From Pseudomonas sp. ACM7 (GTDB taxonomy: Bacteria > Pseudomonadota > Gammaproteobacteria > Pseudomonadales > Pseudomonadaceae), in the NCBI RefSeq assembly GCF_004136015.1, contig NZ_CP024866.1, positions 4,785,192 through 4,849,191 on the forward strand: 64,000 nucleotides of DNA, written 5' to 3'. Below the pieces are notes generated by a model that worked only from the letters and a program-made list of their open reading frames with translations, was not told the origin of the DNA and did no database searches. The stretch's first letter is position 1. Each line of letters opens with the position of its first letter. Positions 34,561 through 44,101 of this stretch are shown here, piece after piece. The position numbers and the translations under genes are program-made.

Positions 34561-35970
34561 ATGACTGTCAAAACAAGTATTGCCATGGTGTCAATCCTGC
34601 GCGACGGCCTGGCGAACGGTCTGGGGGTGAAATACAAACGCCTCGCCGACGCGATCGAAAAAGGCATCGCTGAAGGGCTGATCGAGCCAGGCTGCAAATT
34701 GCCACCTCATCGGTTGCTGGCGGATAGCCTCGGCGTGACCATCGGTACCGTCAGCCGCGCTTACGGTGAACTCGAACGTGTGGGATTGGTGGTCGCGCGG
34801 GTGGGCGACGGCACGTATGTACGTCAGCGCGGAATGGAACGACCGCGGGATGGTGGCTTTCGCAATGTCAGCGATGAACCGCGGGCGTTTTTTGACATGA
34901 GCCGCAATCAACCGATTCCGGGGCAGGAAGCGCTTTTTTTAAGTCAGAGCCTGCAAGCGTTGTCCCTTGATCCTGAGGCGTTGCAACACATCAGCGGCTA
35001 CACCGCCGATGTCGGTTTGCCGCGCTATCGTGCGGCGGGCGCGCACTGGCTCAAGCATAAAGAGTTTGTCCCGAGCGCCGAGCATATCGTTTGCGTGAAC
35101 GGCGGCCAGCACGGTCTGTTGTGTGCCTTGATGGGGTTGCTCAAGGCGGGCGATACGTTGGTGACGGAGCACATGACCTACCCGGGGTTGATCAGCGTCG
35201 CACGCCAGCTCGGGATAAAACTGATCGGCGTCGGGATGGATGATGAAGGACTGATGCCCGATGCCCTGGCGGAGGTTTGCCGCAACCATCGAGTGTCGGC
35301 GCTGTATTGCACACCGACGATCCAGAATCCTACGGCTGCAGTGATGTCCGTCGCACGGCGCGAGGCGATTGCAGAGGTCTGTCGGCAGCACAATCTGTTG
35401 ATCTTTGAAGACGAAGCCCACGCGGTATTGGCTCAACAGCGGCCGTTACCCTTGAGCCATTTCGCCCCGGAGCGCTCAGTGCTGATCGGCAGCCTGAGCA
35501 AGGCGGTTTCGGCGGGTTTGCGAGTCGGTTACCTGCATGCGCCGCAACCGTTGATCGGACGCTTGAGCGCAGCGGTGCGCGGGACGTGCTGGATGGCCAG
35601 CCCGTTGTCGCTGGAGGTGGCGAGTCTGTGGATAGAAAACGGCATTGCCGAGCAGTTGCTGGGCCAGCAGATTGCCGAGATCGGTCGGCGCAAGGCGTTG
35701 GTGAGTGGTGTGCTGGAGGGTTTGGCGTACAAAACCCATTCCCATAGCCCGCACTTCTGGGTCGAGGTGCCAGAGCCGTGGCGGGCTTCGCAGATTTCTG
35801 AGGAGCTTAAGGAAAAAAATTATCTGGTGGCTACTGCCGAGATGTTTGCGGTCGGGCATGGGGCGGTGCCGCAGTTCATCAGGGCGAGTGTTTGTAATTC
35901 GGCGGGGGATGATCGGTTGTTGCTGGGTGGGTTTGACGCATTGGCGGCAGCATTGGCAGAGACCATGTAA
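34561..35970 (+). CDS. MocR-type regulator (GntR HTH + aminotransferase domain)
   Basis: 469 residues: a GntR winged helix in the first ~90 (YKRLADAIEKGIAEGLIEPG, LPPHRLLADSLGVTIGTVSRAYGELE) fused to a class I aminotransferase fold. The PLP lysine is in LIGSLSKAVSAGLRVGY, around residue 313. MocR proteins use PLP as a cofactor or ligand sensor. Divergent from the EamA exporter, its likely target. Confidence 0.88.
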   Translation: MTVKTSIAMVSILRDGLANGLGVKYKRLADAIEKGIAEGLIEPGCKLPPHRLLADSLGVTIGTVSRAYGELERVGLVVARVGDGTYVRQRGMERPRDGGFRNVSDEPRAFFDMSRNQPIPGQEALFLSQSLQALSLDPEALQHISGYTADVGLPRYRAAGAHWLKHKEFVPSAEHIVCVNGGQHGLLCALMGLLKAGDTLVTEHMTYPGLISVARQLGIKLIGVGMDDEGLMPDALAEVCRNHRVSALYCTPTIQNPTAAVMSVARREAIAEVCRQHNLLIFEDEAHAVLAQQRPLPLSHFAPERSVLIGSLSKAVSAGLRVGYLHAPQPLIGRLSAAVRGTCWMASPLSLEVASLWIENGIAEQLLGQQIAEIGRRKALVSGVLEGLAYKTHSHSPHFWVEVPEPWRASQISEELKEKNYLVATAEMFAVGHGAVPQFIRASVCNSAGDDRLLLGGFDALAAALAETM

Positions 35971-35977
35971 TCGTTCT

Positions 35978-36070
35978 TCGCGAGCAAGCTCGCTCCCACA
36001 TTTGATCTTCAGTGAACACAGAGTTTGTGTTCGACATTGATCCCCCTGTGGGAGCGAGCTTGCTCGCGAT
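35978..36070. repeat. REP-like hairpin, family A
   Basis: Inverted GCGAGCAAGCTCGCTCCCAC pair around ~50 bases, between the convergent MocR-type gene and ppsR. Confidence 0.84.
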
Positions 36071-36094
36071 AGCGGTGTTGTTGTCGCCGAAAAC

Positions 36095-36913
36095 CTACTT
36101 GAAGCGCCGCTCCACACCTTTCTCCACCAAAATCTTCGCGGAAATTTCTTCAACGGAGAAGTGCGTGGAATTGATGTGCGGAATGTTCTCGCGGCGGAAC
36201 AGATTCTCCACCTCGCGCACTTCGAATTCGCACTGGGCGTAGCTCGAATAGCGGCTGTTGGGCTTGCGTTCGTTGCGGATCGCGGTGAGGCGATCCGGGT
36301 CGATGGTCAGGCCGAACAGCTTGTGCTGGTGGGCGCGCAGGGTGGCAGGCAGTTGCAGGCGCTCCATGTCGTCTTCGGTCAGCGGGTAGTTGGCCGCGCG
36401 GATGCCGAATTGCATGGCCATGTACAGGCACGTCGGCGTCTTACCACAACGCGACACGCCCACTAGGATCAGGTCCGCCTTGTCGTAATAATGCGTGCGC
36501 GCACCGTCGTCGTTGTCGAGGGCGAAGTTCACCGCCTCGATCCGCTCCATGTAATTGGAGTTGCTGCCAATGGAGTGGGACTTGCCGACGGTGTAGGAAG
36601 AATGCTCGGTCAATTCCTGTTCAAGAGGCGCCAGGAAGGTCGAGAAAATGTCGATCATGAAACCATTGGACGTTGCGAGGATCTCACGGATGTCCTGATT
36701 GACAATGGTGTCGAAGATGATCGGCCGAAAGCCGTCGGTTTCGGCGGCTTTGTTGATTTGTTGTACCATGGCCCGCGCTTTATCCACGTTGTCGATGTAT
36801 GGCCGCGTGAATTTGCTAAAGGTAATGTTTTCGAACTGCGCCAGGAGGCTTTGGCCGAGGGTCTCGGCTGTGATGCCGGTGCCATCGGAAATAAAGAAAG
36901 CAGATCGTTTCAT
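36095..36913 (-). CDS. ppsR: PEP synthase kinase/phosphorylase (regulatory protein)
   Basis: From the ATG at 36913 (AAGGTG just upstream) the 272 residues match the DUF299 family: [20 protein letters not shown], a P-loop-like [10 protein letters not shown] near residue 150, and [16 protein letters not shown]. These proteins inactivate PEP synthase by ADP-dependent phosphorylation and reactivate it with phosphate. The ppsA gene begins 174 bases away, divergently, which fixes the target. Confidence 0.93.
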   Translation of the reverse strand: MKRSAFFISDGTGITAETLGQSLLAQFENITFSKFTRPYIDNVDKARAMVQQINKAAETDGFRPIIFDTIVNQDIREILATSNGFMIDIFSTFLAPLEQELTEHSSYTVGKSHSIGSNSNYMERIEAVNFALDNDDGARTHYYDKADLILVGVSRCGKTPTCLYMAMQFGIRAANYPLTEDDMERLQLPATLRAHQHKLFGLTIDPDRLTAIRNERKPNSRYSSYAQCEFEVREVENLFRRENIPHINSTHFSVEEISAKILVEKGVERRFK

Positions 36914-37087
36914 TTGCACCTTGGGCCTTAAGCTAGTGACGATTCTTGGATATAGTAGGCGCGATTTGCCGGCCGCCAGTGGCCCGCATTCTCACTTATT
37001 TTCCAGGTCCAGGCCATACAGCTGGCAAACGCTCTAATGAGCAGCCGGCTTCTGAGCTTTTCCAACACAGTTAGTGGAGAGATCACC

Positions 37088-39463
37088 TTGGTAGAGTACG
37101 TAGTTTCCCTCGATAAGCTCGGCGTCCATGATGTAGAGCACGTAGGGGGCAAGAACGCATCCCTGGGCGAGATGATCAGTAACCTTGCAGGTGCCGGTGT
37201 ATCGGTGCCCGGTGGCTTCGCCACGACAGCTCAGGCTTATCGTGATTTTCTCGAGCTGAGCGGCCTGAACGATCAGATCCACGCCGCCCTCGACGCCCTG
37301 GACGTCGACGATGTCAATGCCCTGGCCAAGACCGGCGCCCAGATCCGTCAATGGATCATGGAAGCCGAATTCCCCGAGAAGCTCAACGCCGAGATCCGCA
37401 TCGCGTTCGCCACGCTGTCGGCCGGCAACCCTGACATGGCCGTGGCCGTGCGCTCTTCCGCTACCGCCGAAGACCTGCCGGACGCTTCCTTCGCCGGTCA
37501 GCAGGAAACCTTCCTGAACATCCGTGGTGTCGAAAACGTAATTCGCGCCGCCAAAGAGGTGTTCGCTTCGCTGTTTAACGACCGCGCGATTTCCTACCGC
37601 GTCCACCAGGGCTTCGACCACAAGCTGGTAGCCCTGTCGGCCGGCGTGCAGCGCATGGTCCGCTCCGAAACCGGCACCGCCGGCGTGATGTTCACCCTCG
37701 ATACCGAATCGGGCTTCCGTGATGTGGTGTTCATCACCGGCGCCTACGGCTTGGGTGAAACCGTCGTACAAGGCGCGGTGAACCCGGATGAGTTCTACGT
37801 CCACAAAGGCACGCTGGCAGCCGGTCGTCCGGCCATCCTGCGTCGCAACCTGGGCAGCAAAGCCATCAAGATGATCTACGGCGAAGTGGCCACGGCCGGT
37901 AAATCGGTCAAGACCATCGACGTGGATAAGGCTGATCGCGCACGTTTCTGCCTGAGCGACGCCGAAGTCAGCGAACTGGCCAAGCAAGCAATGATCATCG
38001 AGAAGCACTACAAGTGCCCGATGGACATCGAATGGGCCAAAGACGGCGACGACGGCAAGCTCTACATCGTTCAGGCCCGTCCTGAAACCGTGAAGAGCCG
38101 TACCTCGGCCAACGTCATGGAACGCTACCTGTTGAAAGAAACCGGCACCGTGCTGGTTGAAGGTCGCGCCATCGGCCAGCGTATCGGCGCCGGCAAGGTC
38201 CGCATCATCAAGGACGTGTCCGAGATGGACAAAGTCCAGCCAGGCGACGTACTGGTCTCCGACATGACCGACCCGGACTGGGAACCGGTCATGAAGCGCG
38301 CCAGCGCCATCGTCACCAACCGTGGCGGTCGTACCTGCCACGCGGCAATCATCGCTCGTGAGCTGGGCATTCCGGCCGTGGTCGGTTGCGGCAACGCTAC
38401 CCAGCTGTTGAAAGACGGCCAGGGCGTGACCGTTTCCTGCGCTGAAGGCGACACCGGTTACATCTTCGAAGGCGAACTGGGCTTCGATATCAAGAAAAAC
38501 TCCGTCGATGCCATGCCGGATCTGCCGTTCAAGATCATGATGAACGTCGGCAACCCGGACCGCGCCTTCGATTTCGCGCAACTGCCGAACGCCGGTGTGG
38601 GCCTGGCCCGTCTGGAGTTCATCATCAACCGCATGATCGGTGTTCACCCCAAAGCGCTGTTGAACTACGACGGTCTGCCGCAGGACATCAAGGACAGCGT
38701 CGACAAGCGCATCGCCGGTTACGACGATCCGGTTGGCTTCTATGTCGACAAACTGGTTGAAGGCATCAGCACCCTGGCCGCTGCGTTCACCCCGAAAAAG
38801 GTCATCGTGCGTCTGTCGGACTTCAAGTCCAACGAATACGCCAACCTGATCGGCGGCAAGCTCTACGAGCCGGAAGAGGAAAACCCGATGCTGGGCTTCC
38901 GCGGTGCTTCGCGTTACATCAGCGAAGCGTTCCGTGACTGCTTCGAACTCGAGTGCCGCGCCCTCAAGCGTGTGCGCAACGAGATGGGCCTGACCAACGT
39001 TGAAATCATGGTGCCATTCGTCCGTACATTGGGCGAAGCTAGCCAAGTGATCGATCTGTTGGCCGAGAATGGCCTGGCCCGCGGCGAGAATGGTCTGCGC
39101 ATCATCATGATGTGCGAGCTGCCGTCCAACGCGATCCTTGCCGAAGAGTTCCTCGAATTCTTCGACGGCTTCTCTATCGGTTCCAACGACCTGACCCAGC
39201 TGACGCTGGGCCTGGATCGTGACTCCGGGATCATCGCGCACCTGTTTGACGAGCGTAATCCGGCGGTCAAGAAGCTGCTGGCCAACGCGATTCAGGCCTG
39301 CAACAAGGCTGGCAAGTACATCGGCATTTGCGGTCAGGGCCCTTCGGACCACCCTGATCTGGCCAAATGGCTGATGGAGCAGGGCATCGAAAGCGTTTCG
39401 TTGAACCCCGATTCCGTGCTGGAAACCTGGTTCTTCCTGGCTGAAGGTCAAGCTTCGGCTTGA
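37088..39463 (+). CDS. ppsA: phosphoenolpyruvate synthase
   Basis: The 791-residue protein starts with TTG at 37088 ([12 protein letters not shown]), supported by GGAGA at 37076-37080. The frame is open to 37037, but that extension is not family-like. Pyruvate-binding and ATP-grasp blocks ([32 protein letters not shown]), the phospho-histidine in GGRTCHAAI (His418) and the C-terminal TIM-barrel end (GICGQGPSD, near 747) are all present. It makes PEP from pyruvate and ATP for gluconeogenesis. PpsR is encoded divergently. Confidence 0.95.
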   Translation: MVEYVVSLDKLGVHDVEHVGGKNASLGEMISNLAGAGVSVPGGFATTAQAYRDFLELSGLNDQIHAALDALDVDDVNALAKTGAQIRQWIMEAEFPEKLNAEIRIAFATLSAGNPDMAVAVRSSATAEDLPDASFAGQQETFLNIRGVENVIRAAKEVFASLFNDRAISYRVHQGFDHKLVALSAGVQRMVRSETGTAGVMFTLDTESGFRDVVFITGAYGLGETVVQGAVNPDEFYVHKGTLAAGRPAILRRNLGSKAIKMIYGEVATAGKSVKTIDVDKADRARFCLSDAEVSELAKQAMIIEKHYKCPMDIEWAKDGDDGKLYIVQARPETVKSRTSANVMERYLLKETGTVLVEGRAIGQRIGAGKVRIIKDVSEMDKVQPGDVLVSDMTDPDWEPVMKRASAIVTNRGGRTCHAAIIARELGIPAVVGCGNATQLLKDGQGVTVSCAEGDTGYIFEGELGFDIKKNSVDAMPDLPFKIMMNVGNPDRAFDFAQLPNAGVGLARLEFIINRMIGVHPKALLNYDGLPQDIKDSVDKRIAGYDDPVGFYVDKLVEGISTLAAAFTPKKVIVRLSDFKSNEYANLIGGKLYEPEEENPMLGFRGASRYISEAFRDCFELECRALKRVRNEMGLTNVEIMVPFVRTLGEASQVIDLLAENGLARGENGLRIIMMCELPSNAILAEEFLEFFDGFSIGSNDLTQLTLGLDRDSGIIAHLFDERNPAVKKLLANAIQACNKAGKYIGICGQGPSDHPDLAKWLMEQGIESVSLNPDSVLETWFFLAEGQASA

Positions 39464-39509
39464 TGTGAATGAAGCCTCGGTCATGTGGCCGAGGCTTTAA
39501 GAATCAAGT

Positions 39510-39541
39510 AGGGCGGGCTCCTCTGGAAGCCGCCCTTTTTT
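39510..39541 (+). terminator. intrinsic terminator after ppsA
   Basis: Stem AGGGCGG (39510-39516) / CCGCCCT (39530-39536) followed by a T-run to 39541. A second stem just upstream (AAGCCTCGG / CCGAGGCTT, 39471-39499) lacks a strong T-run. The next gene starts only 14 bases after the T-run. Confidence 0.8.
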
Positions 39542-39554
39542 GTGCAAGAGCATT

Positions 39555-40544
39555 ATGCAAAGCAGCAGCAACCTATTTCCTGTCGCCCTGATCAGCGCCG
39601 AGCGGCGCGGCGATCTGAGCGAAGACGTCTATCGTCTGAAACCCGGCAACAGCCCTGACGGCACCGTCGAACTGGCTGTGACGCGCCTGGGCATGGCGGA
39701 TGGCTCAGACGCGCGTGGCGTTCCGGTTATTTTGCTTCACGGCAGCTTTTCCAATCGCCGGTTCTGGTTTTCCCCGAAGGGGCTTGGACTGGGCGCCTAT
39801 CTGACGCGTCTGGGATTCGATGTATGGATTCCCGAAATGCGTGGCCACGGCCTGTCCCAGCGTAACCAGAACTACCGCAAGAACCGCGTCGCCGACTACG
39901 CCCGTTACGATTTGCCGGCCATTGGCGCGTTCGTGCGCGAGCAGAGCGGCCAGATCCCGCACTGGATCGGTCACTCGCTGGGCGGGATTACCCTGGCGGC
40001 GGCGCTGGGTGGTGAGTACATCGGCGAGCCGGTGGTGGCCTCTGCGGCGTTTTTCGGTACGCAAGTCAGCCGCACCTACTGGCCGCTGAAGATTCCACCG
40101 GTGGAGTGGAGCGGGCGCTTCATTCTCAAACGTTTTGCCCAGCTGTCCGGTTCACGGCTCAAGCGCGGTCCGGAGGACGAGCCCATTGGCCTGGCCCTGG
40201 AAAGCATGCGCTGGTATGGCCTGTTCGGGCGCTTCGGCGATGCCGACAAGGATTGGTGGGCCGGATTGGCCGACGTTCAGTTACCGGTATTGGCCGTGAG
40301 TGCCGCAGGTGACCATCAGGACCCGACCTGGGCTTGTCGCAAGCTGTTCGATCAGGTGGGTTCCGAGCATAAGCAATTCATCAGCCTGGGTCGTGAGCAG
40401 GGTTTCGCGGATAATTTCGGTCACGTTGAAATGCTGGTCAGCAAAGCCGCGCAGGTTGAAGTCTGGCCGTTGGTGGCGCGCTGGTTGGCAGATCAGCAAA
40501 CGCCATTGCTGGGTGAAAAACCGGATCTGGCTGCGGCGGTCTGA
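39555..40544 (+). CDS. alpha/beta hydrolase (esterase/lipase-like)
   Basis: From the ATG at 39555 the protein is 329 residues. The oxyanion/nucleophile motifs are clear: VILLHGSFSNRRF and IGHSLGGIT (Ser near residue 141), with a late catalytic-type GHVEM His. In P. aeruginosa an esterase/lipase gene occupies the same place between ppsA and rraA. Substrate unknown. AAGAG lies about six bases upstream. Confidence 0.82.
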   Translation: MQSSSNLFPVALISAERRGDLSEDVYRLKPGNSPDGTVELAVTRLGMADGSDARGVPVILLHGSFSNRRFWFSPKGLGLGAYLTRLGFDVWIPEMRGHGLSQRNQNYRKNRVADYARYDLPAIGAFVREQSGQIPHWIGHSLGGITLAAALGGEYIGEPVVASAAFFGTQVSRTYWPLKIPPVEWSGRFILKRFAQLSGSRLKRGPEDEPIGLALESMRWYGLFGRFGDADKDWWAGLADVQLPVLAVSAAGDHQDPTWACRKLFDQVGSEHKQFISLGREQGFADNFGHVEMLVSKAAQVEVWPLVARWLADQQTPLLGEKPDLAAAV

Positions 40545-40665
40545 GCCTGATGCTCTAACAAGGGCATTTCGCTCTGTTCGGCTTGCGGCTAAGATATGAC
40601 GCATTGAGCTGTTCTGGTCACGTTTCGACACCCTCGATTGTCTTCCTCTTTACAGGAGTTTCTCG

Positions 40666-41157
40666 ATGAATCATTACCTCACGCCTGACCTGTGCGACGC
40701 CTATCCGGAGCTGGTGCAGGTGCTGGAACCGATGTTCAGCAATTTCGGTGGCCGTGATTCTTTCGGCGGGGAAATCGTGACCATCAAGTGCTTCGAAGAT
40801 AACTCGCTGGTCAAGGAACAAGCCGAGCTCAAGGGCAATGGCAAGGTGTTGGTGGTCGACGGTGGCGGTTCCCTGCGTCGTGCGCTGCTGGGCGACATGA
40901 TCGCCGAGAAAGCCGCGAAAAATGGTTGGGAAGGGCTGGTGATCTACGGTTGCATCCGCGACGTCGACGTCATCGCGCAAACCGATTTGGGGGTTCAGGC
41001 CCTGGCCAGCCACCCGATGAAAACCGACAAGCGTGGCATCGGCGATCTCAACGTAGCGGTGACCTTTGCCGGCGTGACGTTCCATCCTGGCCATTACATC
41101 TATGCGGACAACAACGGCGTGATCATCTCGCCAAGCCCGCTGAAAATGCCTGAATAA
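40666..41157 (+). CDS. rraA: RraA-like regulator of RNase E activity
   Basis: 163 residues, start [15 protein letters not shown], with [28 protein letters not shown] and the tail [10 protein letters not shown] typical of RraA. RraA binds and inhibits RNase E. Some members of this fold are aldolases or methyltransferase-like enzymes, so the activity is by family. A CAGGAG site precedes the ATG. Confidence 0.9.
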   Translation: MNHYLTPDLCDAYPELVQVLEPMFSNFGGRDSFGGEIVTIKCFEDNSLVKEQAELKGNGKVLVVDGGGSLRRALLGDMIAEKAAKNGWEGLVIYGCIRDVDVIAQTDLGVQALASHPMKTDKRGIGDLNVAVTFAGVTFHPGHYIYADNNGVIISPSPLKMPE

Positions 41158-41181
41158 ACAGAAACCAACAAAGGGATGCGG

Positions 41182-42177
41182 ATGTTCGAGGAAGAAAACG
41201 CGCAGTGGGGGCTGGTGCATGCCCTGGTGCTGGACGGTAAAGGCGGTGCGCGTTCGATAGCCCGGACTGAACTCGATGACTTGCAGCTGCAGGCCCATGA
41301 AAGCCTGTGGCTGCACTGGGATCGCAGTCACCCGCAAACCCAGACCTGGTTGCGAACATCCAGCGGTCTGAGCGAATTCAGCTGTGATCTGTTACTTGAA
41401 GAAAACACCCGGCCGCGTCTTTTACAGCTTTCGGACAGCGAACTGCTGCTATTTTTGCGTGGGGTCAACCTGAACCCGGGCGCCGAGCCGGAAGACATGG
41501 TCTCGGTGCGGATTTTTGCGTCGGCCCAGCGTGTTATTTCTCTGCGTTTACGTCCGTTGCGCGCCACCGATGATTTGCTGGTGCAGCTCGCCGAAGGCAA
41601 AGGACCGAAAACTGCGTCAGAACTCATCCTTTATATGGCGCAATACCTCACCAATAAGGTGCAGGATCTGGTCAGTTGCCTCTCGGAAGTGGTCGATGAG
41701 GAAGAAGAAAAGCTGGATGCCGACGAACGGTATACACCCGAGCACGGAGCCGTTTTGCAGATCCGTCGCAGGGCCGCTGCGCTGAAACGTTTTCTTGCGC
41801 CGCAGCGGGAAATATTCGGTCAGCTGACACGGATAAAACTGCCTTGGTTCGTCGAAGGCGACGGTGATTACTGGAACGAATTGAACAACAGCCTGACCCG
41901 GTATCTCGAGGAGCTGGAATTGACCCGGGAGCGGGTGGGGTTGGTCCTTGAGGCCGAAGATAGACGTTTGAGCGTGCGAATGAACCGCACGATGTACCGT
42001 TTCGGGATCATCACCGGGATCTTTTTGCCGATGAGTTTTCTGACGGGTCTTTTAGGTATCAATGTCGGCGGGATTCCGTTTTCTGCAAGCCCCTATGGCT
42101 TCCTGATTGCGTGCGTGATGATGATCTCGGTGGCGTTGGGGCAGTGGTGGTTATTCCGACGTTTGCGCTGGGTCTGA
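41182..42177 (+). CDS. cmaX: CorA/ZntB-type metal transporter (cmaX)
   Basis: The ATG at 41182 lies six bases after AAAGGG and gives 331 residues; the earlier ATG at 41176 sits on the ribosome site itself. A large cytoplasmic N-terminal part is followed by two C-terminal helices. The signature after the first is GINVGG (292-294) where CorA has GMN, as in ZntB-like proteins. In Pseudomonas this gene, cmaX, sits upstream of crfX-cmpX-sigX-oprF, as here. Confidence 0.85.
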   Translation: MFEEENAQWGLVHALVLDGKGGARSIARTELDDLQLQAHESLWLHWDRSHPQTQTWLRTSSGLSEFSCDLLLEENTRPRLLQLSDSELLLFLRGVNLNPGAEPEDMVSVRIFASAQRVISLRLRPLRATDDLLVQLAEGKGPKTASELILYMAQYLTNKVQDLVSCLSEVVDEEEEKLDADERYTPEHGAVLQIRRRAAALKRFLAPQREIFGQLTRIKLPWFVEGDGDYWNELNNSLTRYLEELELTRERVGLVLEAEDRRLSVRMNRTMYRFGIITGIFLPMSFLTGLLGINVGGIPFSASPYGFLIACVMMISVALGQWWLFRRLRWV

Positions 42178-42240
42178 GGGTGAAGCATGTGACCCGAGCA
42201 AATTTGATCGCGTCTTTCACTGACATCACGAGAGGTGCGT

Positions 42241-42489
42241 ATGCACGATCCGTTTGAACAGTCTTTGCGTGACATGCTCAATGCATCACCGTCCACCCGG
42301 GACGACGATGCGTGCCTTGGGCGTGTACTGAAAACCGCCAACCGCCAGGTCGGCGCCGGTGATCTGTTCAGCCTGCTGGGCCGCTGGCTGCCCGCGCTGA
42401 TGATCGCCCTGAATAACGGATCGGCCCATGTCGCTCCGGTTTCCCGTCACCGTAAACCTACCGTTCGCACTGCTGATAAGGCTGATTGA
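42241..42489 (+). CDS. crfX: CrfX, small conserved protein
   Basis: From the ATG at 42241 (AGAGGTG upstream) 82 residues: an Asp/Ser-rich start, an amphipathic SLLGRWLPALMIALNN helix, and a basic end. It occupies the crfX place between cmaX and cmpX known from pseudomonads; no domain is recognisable. The stop lies three bases before the cmpX ATG. Confidence 0.8.
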   Translation: MHDPFEQSLRDMLNASPSTRDDDACLGRVLKTANRQVGAGDLFSLLGRWLPALMIALNNGSAHVAPVSRHRKPTVRTADKAD

Positions 42490-42491
42490 AT

Positions 42492-43316
42492 ATGGAACTT
42501 GATCTCTGGACTCAGAGCCTCGTCACTGCAATGACTGCGTTATGGACCAAGGTTGCAAATTTCATCCCGAACCTGTTCGGCGCACTGGTTGTGTTGCTGT
42601 TGGGTTTCGTCGTTGCGAAACTTTTGGATACTTTGTTGTCCAAGTTGCTCGCCAAGCTGGGGCTCGATCGCCTGATGGGCGGCACCGGACTGACCAAATT
42701 GCTGTCCCGGGCCGGCCTTCAAGTACCGATCTCGACCTTGATCGGCAAGATCGTCTATTGGTTCGTTCTGCTGATTTTTCTGGTTTCTGCCGCAGAATCC
42801 CTTGGACTTGAGCGAGTTTCGGCTACGCTGGACATGCTTGCGCTGTATTTGCCGAAGGTATTCGGCGCCGCGCTGGTGCTGCTGGTGGGTGTATTGCTCG
42901 CGCAACTGGCCAATGGGCTGGTGCGGGGTGCGGCAGAGGGCGTAGGGCTGGATTACGCTGCGGGCCTGGGGCGAATTGCCCAGGGCCTGGTGATTATCAT
43001 CAGTATTTCGGTCGCAATCAGCCAGTTGGAGGTCAAGACTGACCTGCTCAACCATGTGATTGTGATCGTATTGATTACCGTTGGTCTGGCGGTTGCGCTG
43101 GCCATGGGGTTGGGAAGCCGGGAAATTGCCGGTCAGATTCTTGCGGGAATCTATGTGCGTGAGTTGTATCAGGTTGGGCAACAAGTGCGTGTTGGCGAGG
43201 TCGAAGGCCAGATCGAAGAGATCGGCACGGTTAAAACCACATTGCTGACCGATGAGGGTGAGCTAGTCTCTCTCTCCAATCGGATTCTCCTGGAGCAGCA
43301 TGTGAGTAGCCGCTAA
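42492..43316 (+). CDS. cmpX: CmpX, MscS-family mechanosensitive channel-like protein
   Basis: 274 residues with an N-terminal FIPNLFGALVVLLLGF helix, several more membrane segments, and an MscS-like C-terminal domain: LGSREIAGQILAGIYVRE, then the beta-domain GEVEGQIEEIGTVKTTLLT. It lies between crfX and sigX. In Pseudomonas its loss affects SigX activity and membrane properties, so it may feed envelope state to the sigma factor (partly inference). Confidence 0.86.
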   Translation: MELDLWTQSLVTAMTALWTKVANFIPNLFGALVVLLLGFVVAKLLDTLLSKLLAKLGLDRLMGGTGLTKLLSRAGLQVPISTLIGKIVYWFVLLIFLVSAAESLGLERVSATLDMLALYLPKVFGAALVLLVGVLLAQLANGLVRGAAEGVGLDYAAGLGRIAQGLVIIISISVAISQLEVKTDLLNHVIVIVLITVGLAVALAMGLGSREIAGQILAGIYVRELYQVGQQVRVGEVEGQIEEIGTVKTTLLTDEGELVSLSNRILLEQHVSSR

Positions 43317-43340
43317 CCCGGCAAACCCTGCTAATGTATG

Positions 43341-43373
43341 CCGCCGCAAAATGCCCTGTAAGGGCTGCGGCGG
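43341..43373. repeat. hairpin in the cmpX-sigX spacer
   Basis: CCGCCGCA (43341-43348) pairs with TGCGGCGG (43366-43373), with an inner GCCC/GGGC. No T-run follows. The sigX TTG lies 30 bases downstream, so it could be an attenuator or an mRNA-processing structure. Confidence 0.5.
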
Positions 43374-43403
43374 ACATTGACCTGACTGTCGGCCCGACTT
43401 GTT

Positions 43404-43994
43404 TTGAATAAAGCTCAATCGCTGTCCACGCGCTACGACCCCCGCGAGCTCTCTGATGAGGAGTTGGTCGCGCGCTCGCATACCGAGCTGTTTCACGTAA
43501 CTCGCGCCTATGAAGAACTGATGCGGCGTTACCAGCGAACATTATTTAACGTCTGTGCACGGTATCTTGGGAACGATCGAGACGCAGACGATGTCTGTCA
43601 GGAAGTGATGTTGAAGGTGCTGTATGGCCTGAAGAACTTCGAGGGCAAATCGAAGTTCAAGACATGGCTATATAGCATCACGTACAACGAGTGCATCACG
43701 CAGTATCGGAAAGAACGGCGAAAGCGTCGCTTGATGGATGCTTTGAGTCTGGACCCCCTCGAGGAAGCGTCTGAAGAAAAGGCGCCGAAACCTGAAGATA
43801 AGGGTGGACTCGATCGCTGGTTAGTGTATGTGAACCCGATTGACCGTGAAATTCTGGTGCTACGATTTGTCGCAGAGCTGGAATTTCAAGAGATCGCGGA
43901 TATCATGCACATGGGTTTGAGTGCGACAAAAATGCGTTACAAACGTGCTCTAGATAAATTGCGTGAGAAATTTGCAGGCATTGCTGAAACTTAG
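43404..43994 (+). CDS. sigX: ECF sigma factor SigX
   Basis: 196 residues, almost identical in pattern to Pseudomonas SigX: LSTRYDPRELSDEELVARSH, region 2 (DADDVCQEVMLKVLYGL, FKTWLYSITYNECI) and region 4 (EFQEIADIMHMGLSATKMRYKRALDKLR). SigX drives oprF and membrane-fluidity genes. The start is TTG with no visible Shine-Dalgarno sequence. oprF follows after 107 bases. Confidence 0.92.
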   Translation: MNKAQSLSTRYDPRELSDEELVARSHTELFHVTRAYEELMRRYQRTLFNVCARYLGNDRDADDVCQEVMLKVLYGLKNFEGKSKFKTWLYSITYNECITQYRKERRKRRLMDALSLDPLEEASEEKAPKPEDKGGLDRWLVYVNPIDREILVLRFVAELEFQEIADIMHMGLSATKMRYKRALDKLREKFAGIAET

Positions 43995-44020
43995 TTCGGC
44001 GCAAATATCTCTTACGTGTA

Positions 44021-44042
44021 GGCAAGTTCTGATAGACTTGCC
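44021..44042. repeat. hairpin between sigX and oprF
   Basis: GGCAAGT (44021-44027) and ACTTGCC (44036-44042) form a 7-bp stem in the sigX-oprF spacer, 59 bases before the oprF ATG. No T-run, so it may shape the oprF 5' leader or weakly end sigX transcripts. Confidence 0.45.
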
Positions 44043-44101
44043 GCCGAGTTGTCCCCCGGTTTGCGGGACTGCTTCACAATCACCAGATGGGGATTTAACG
44101 G

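Noticed and set aside
36921..36956. TTAAGC-N17-TATAGT as the ppsA promoter
   Set aside because: The -35 match is weak and the leader would be ~125 bases; not enough to call.
37034..39484. An 816-residue minus-strand open frame opposite ppsA
   Set aside because: Same cause: high third-position GC. ppsA covers the full span with all catalytic motifs.
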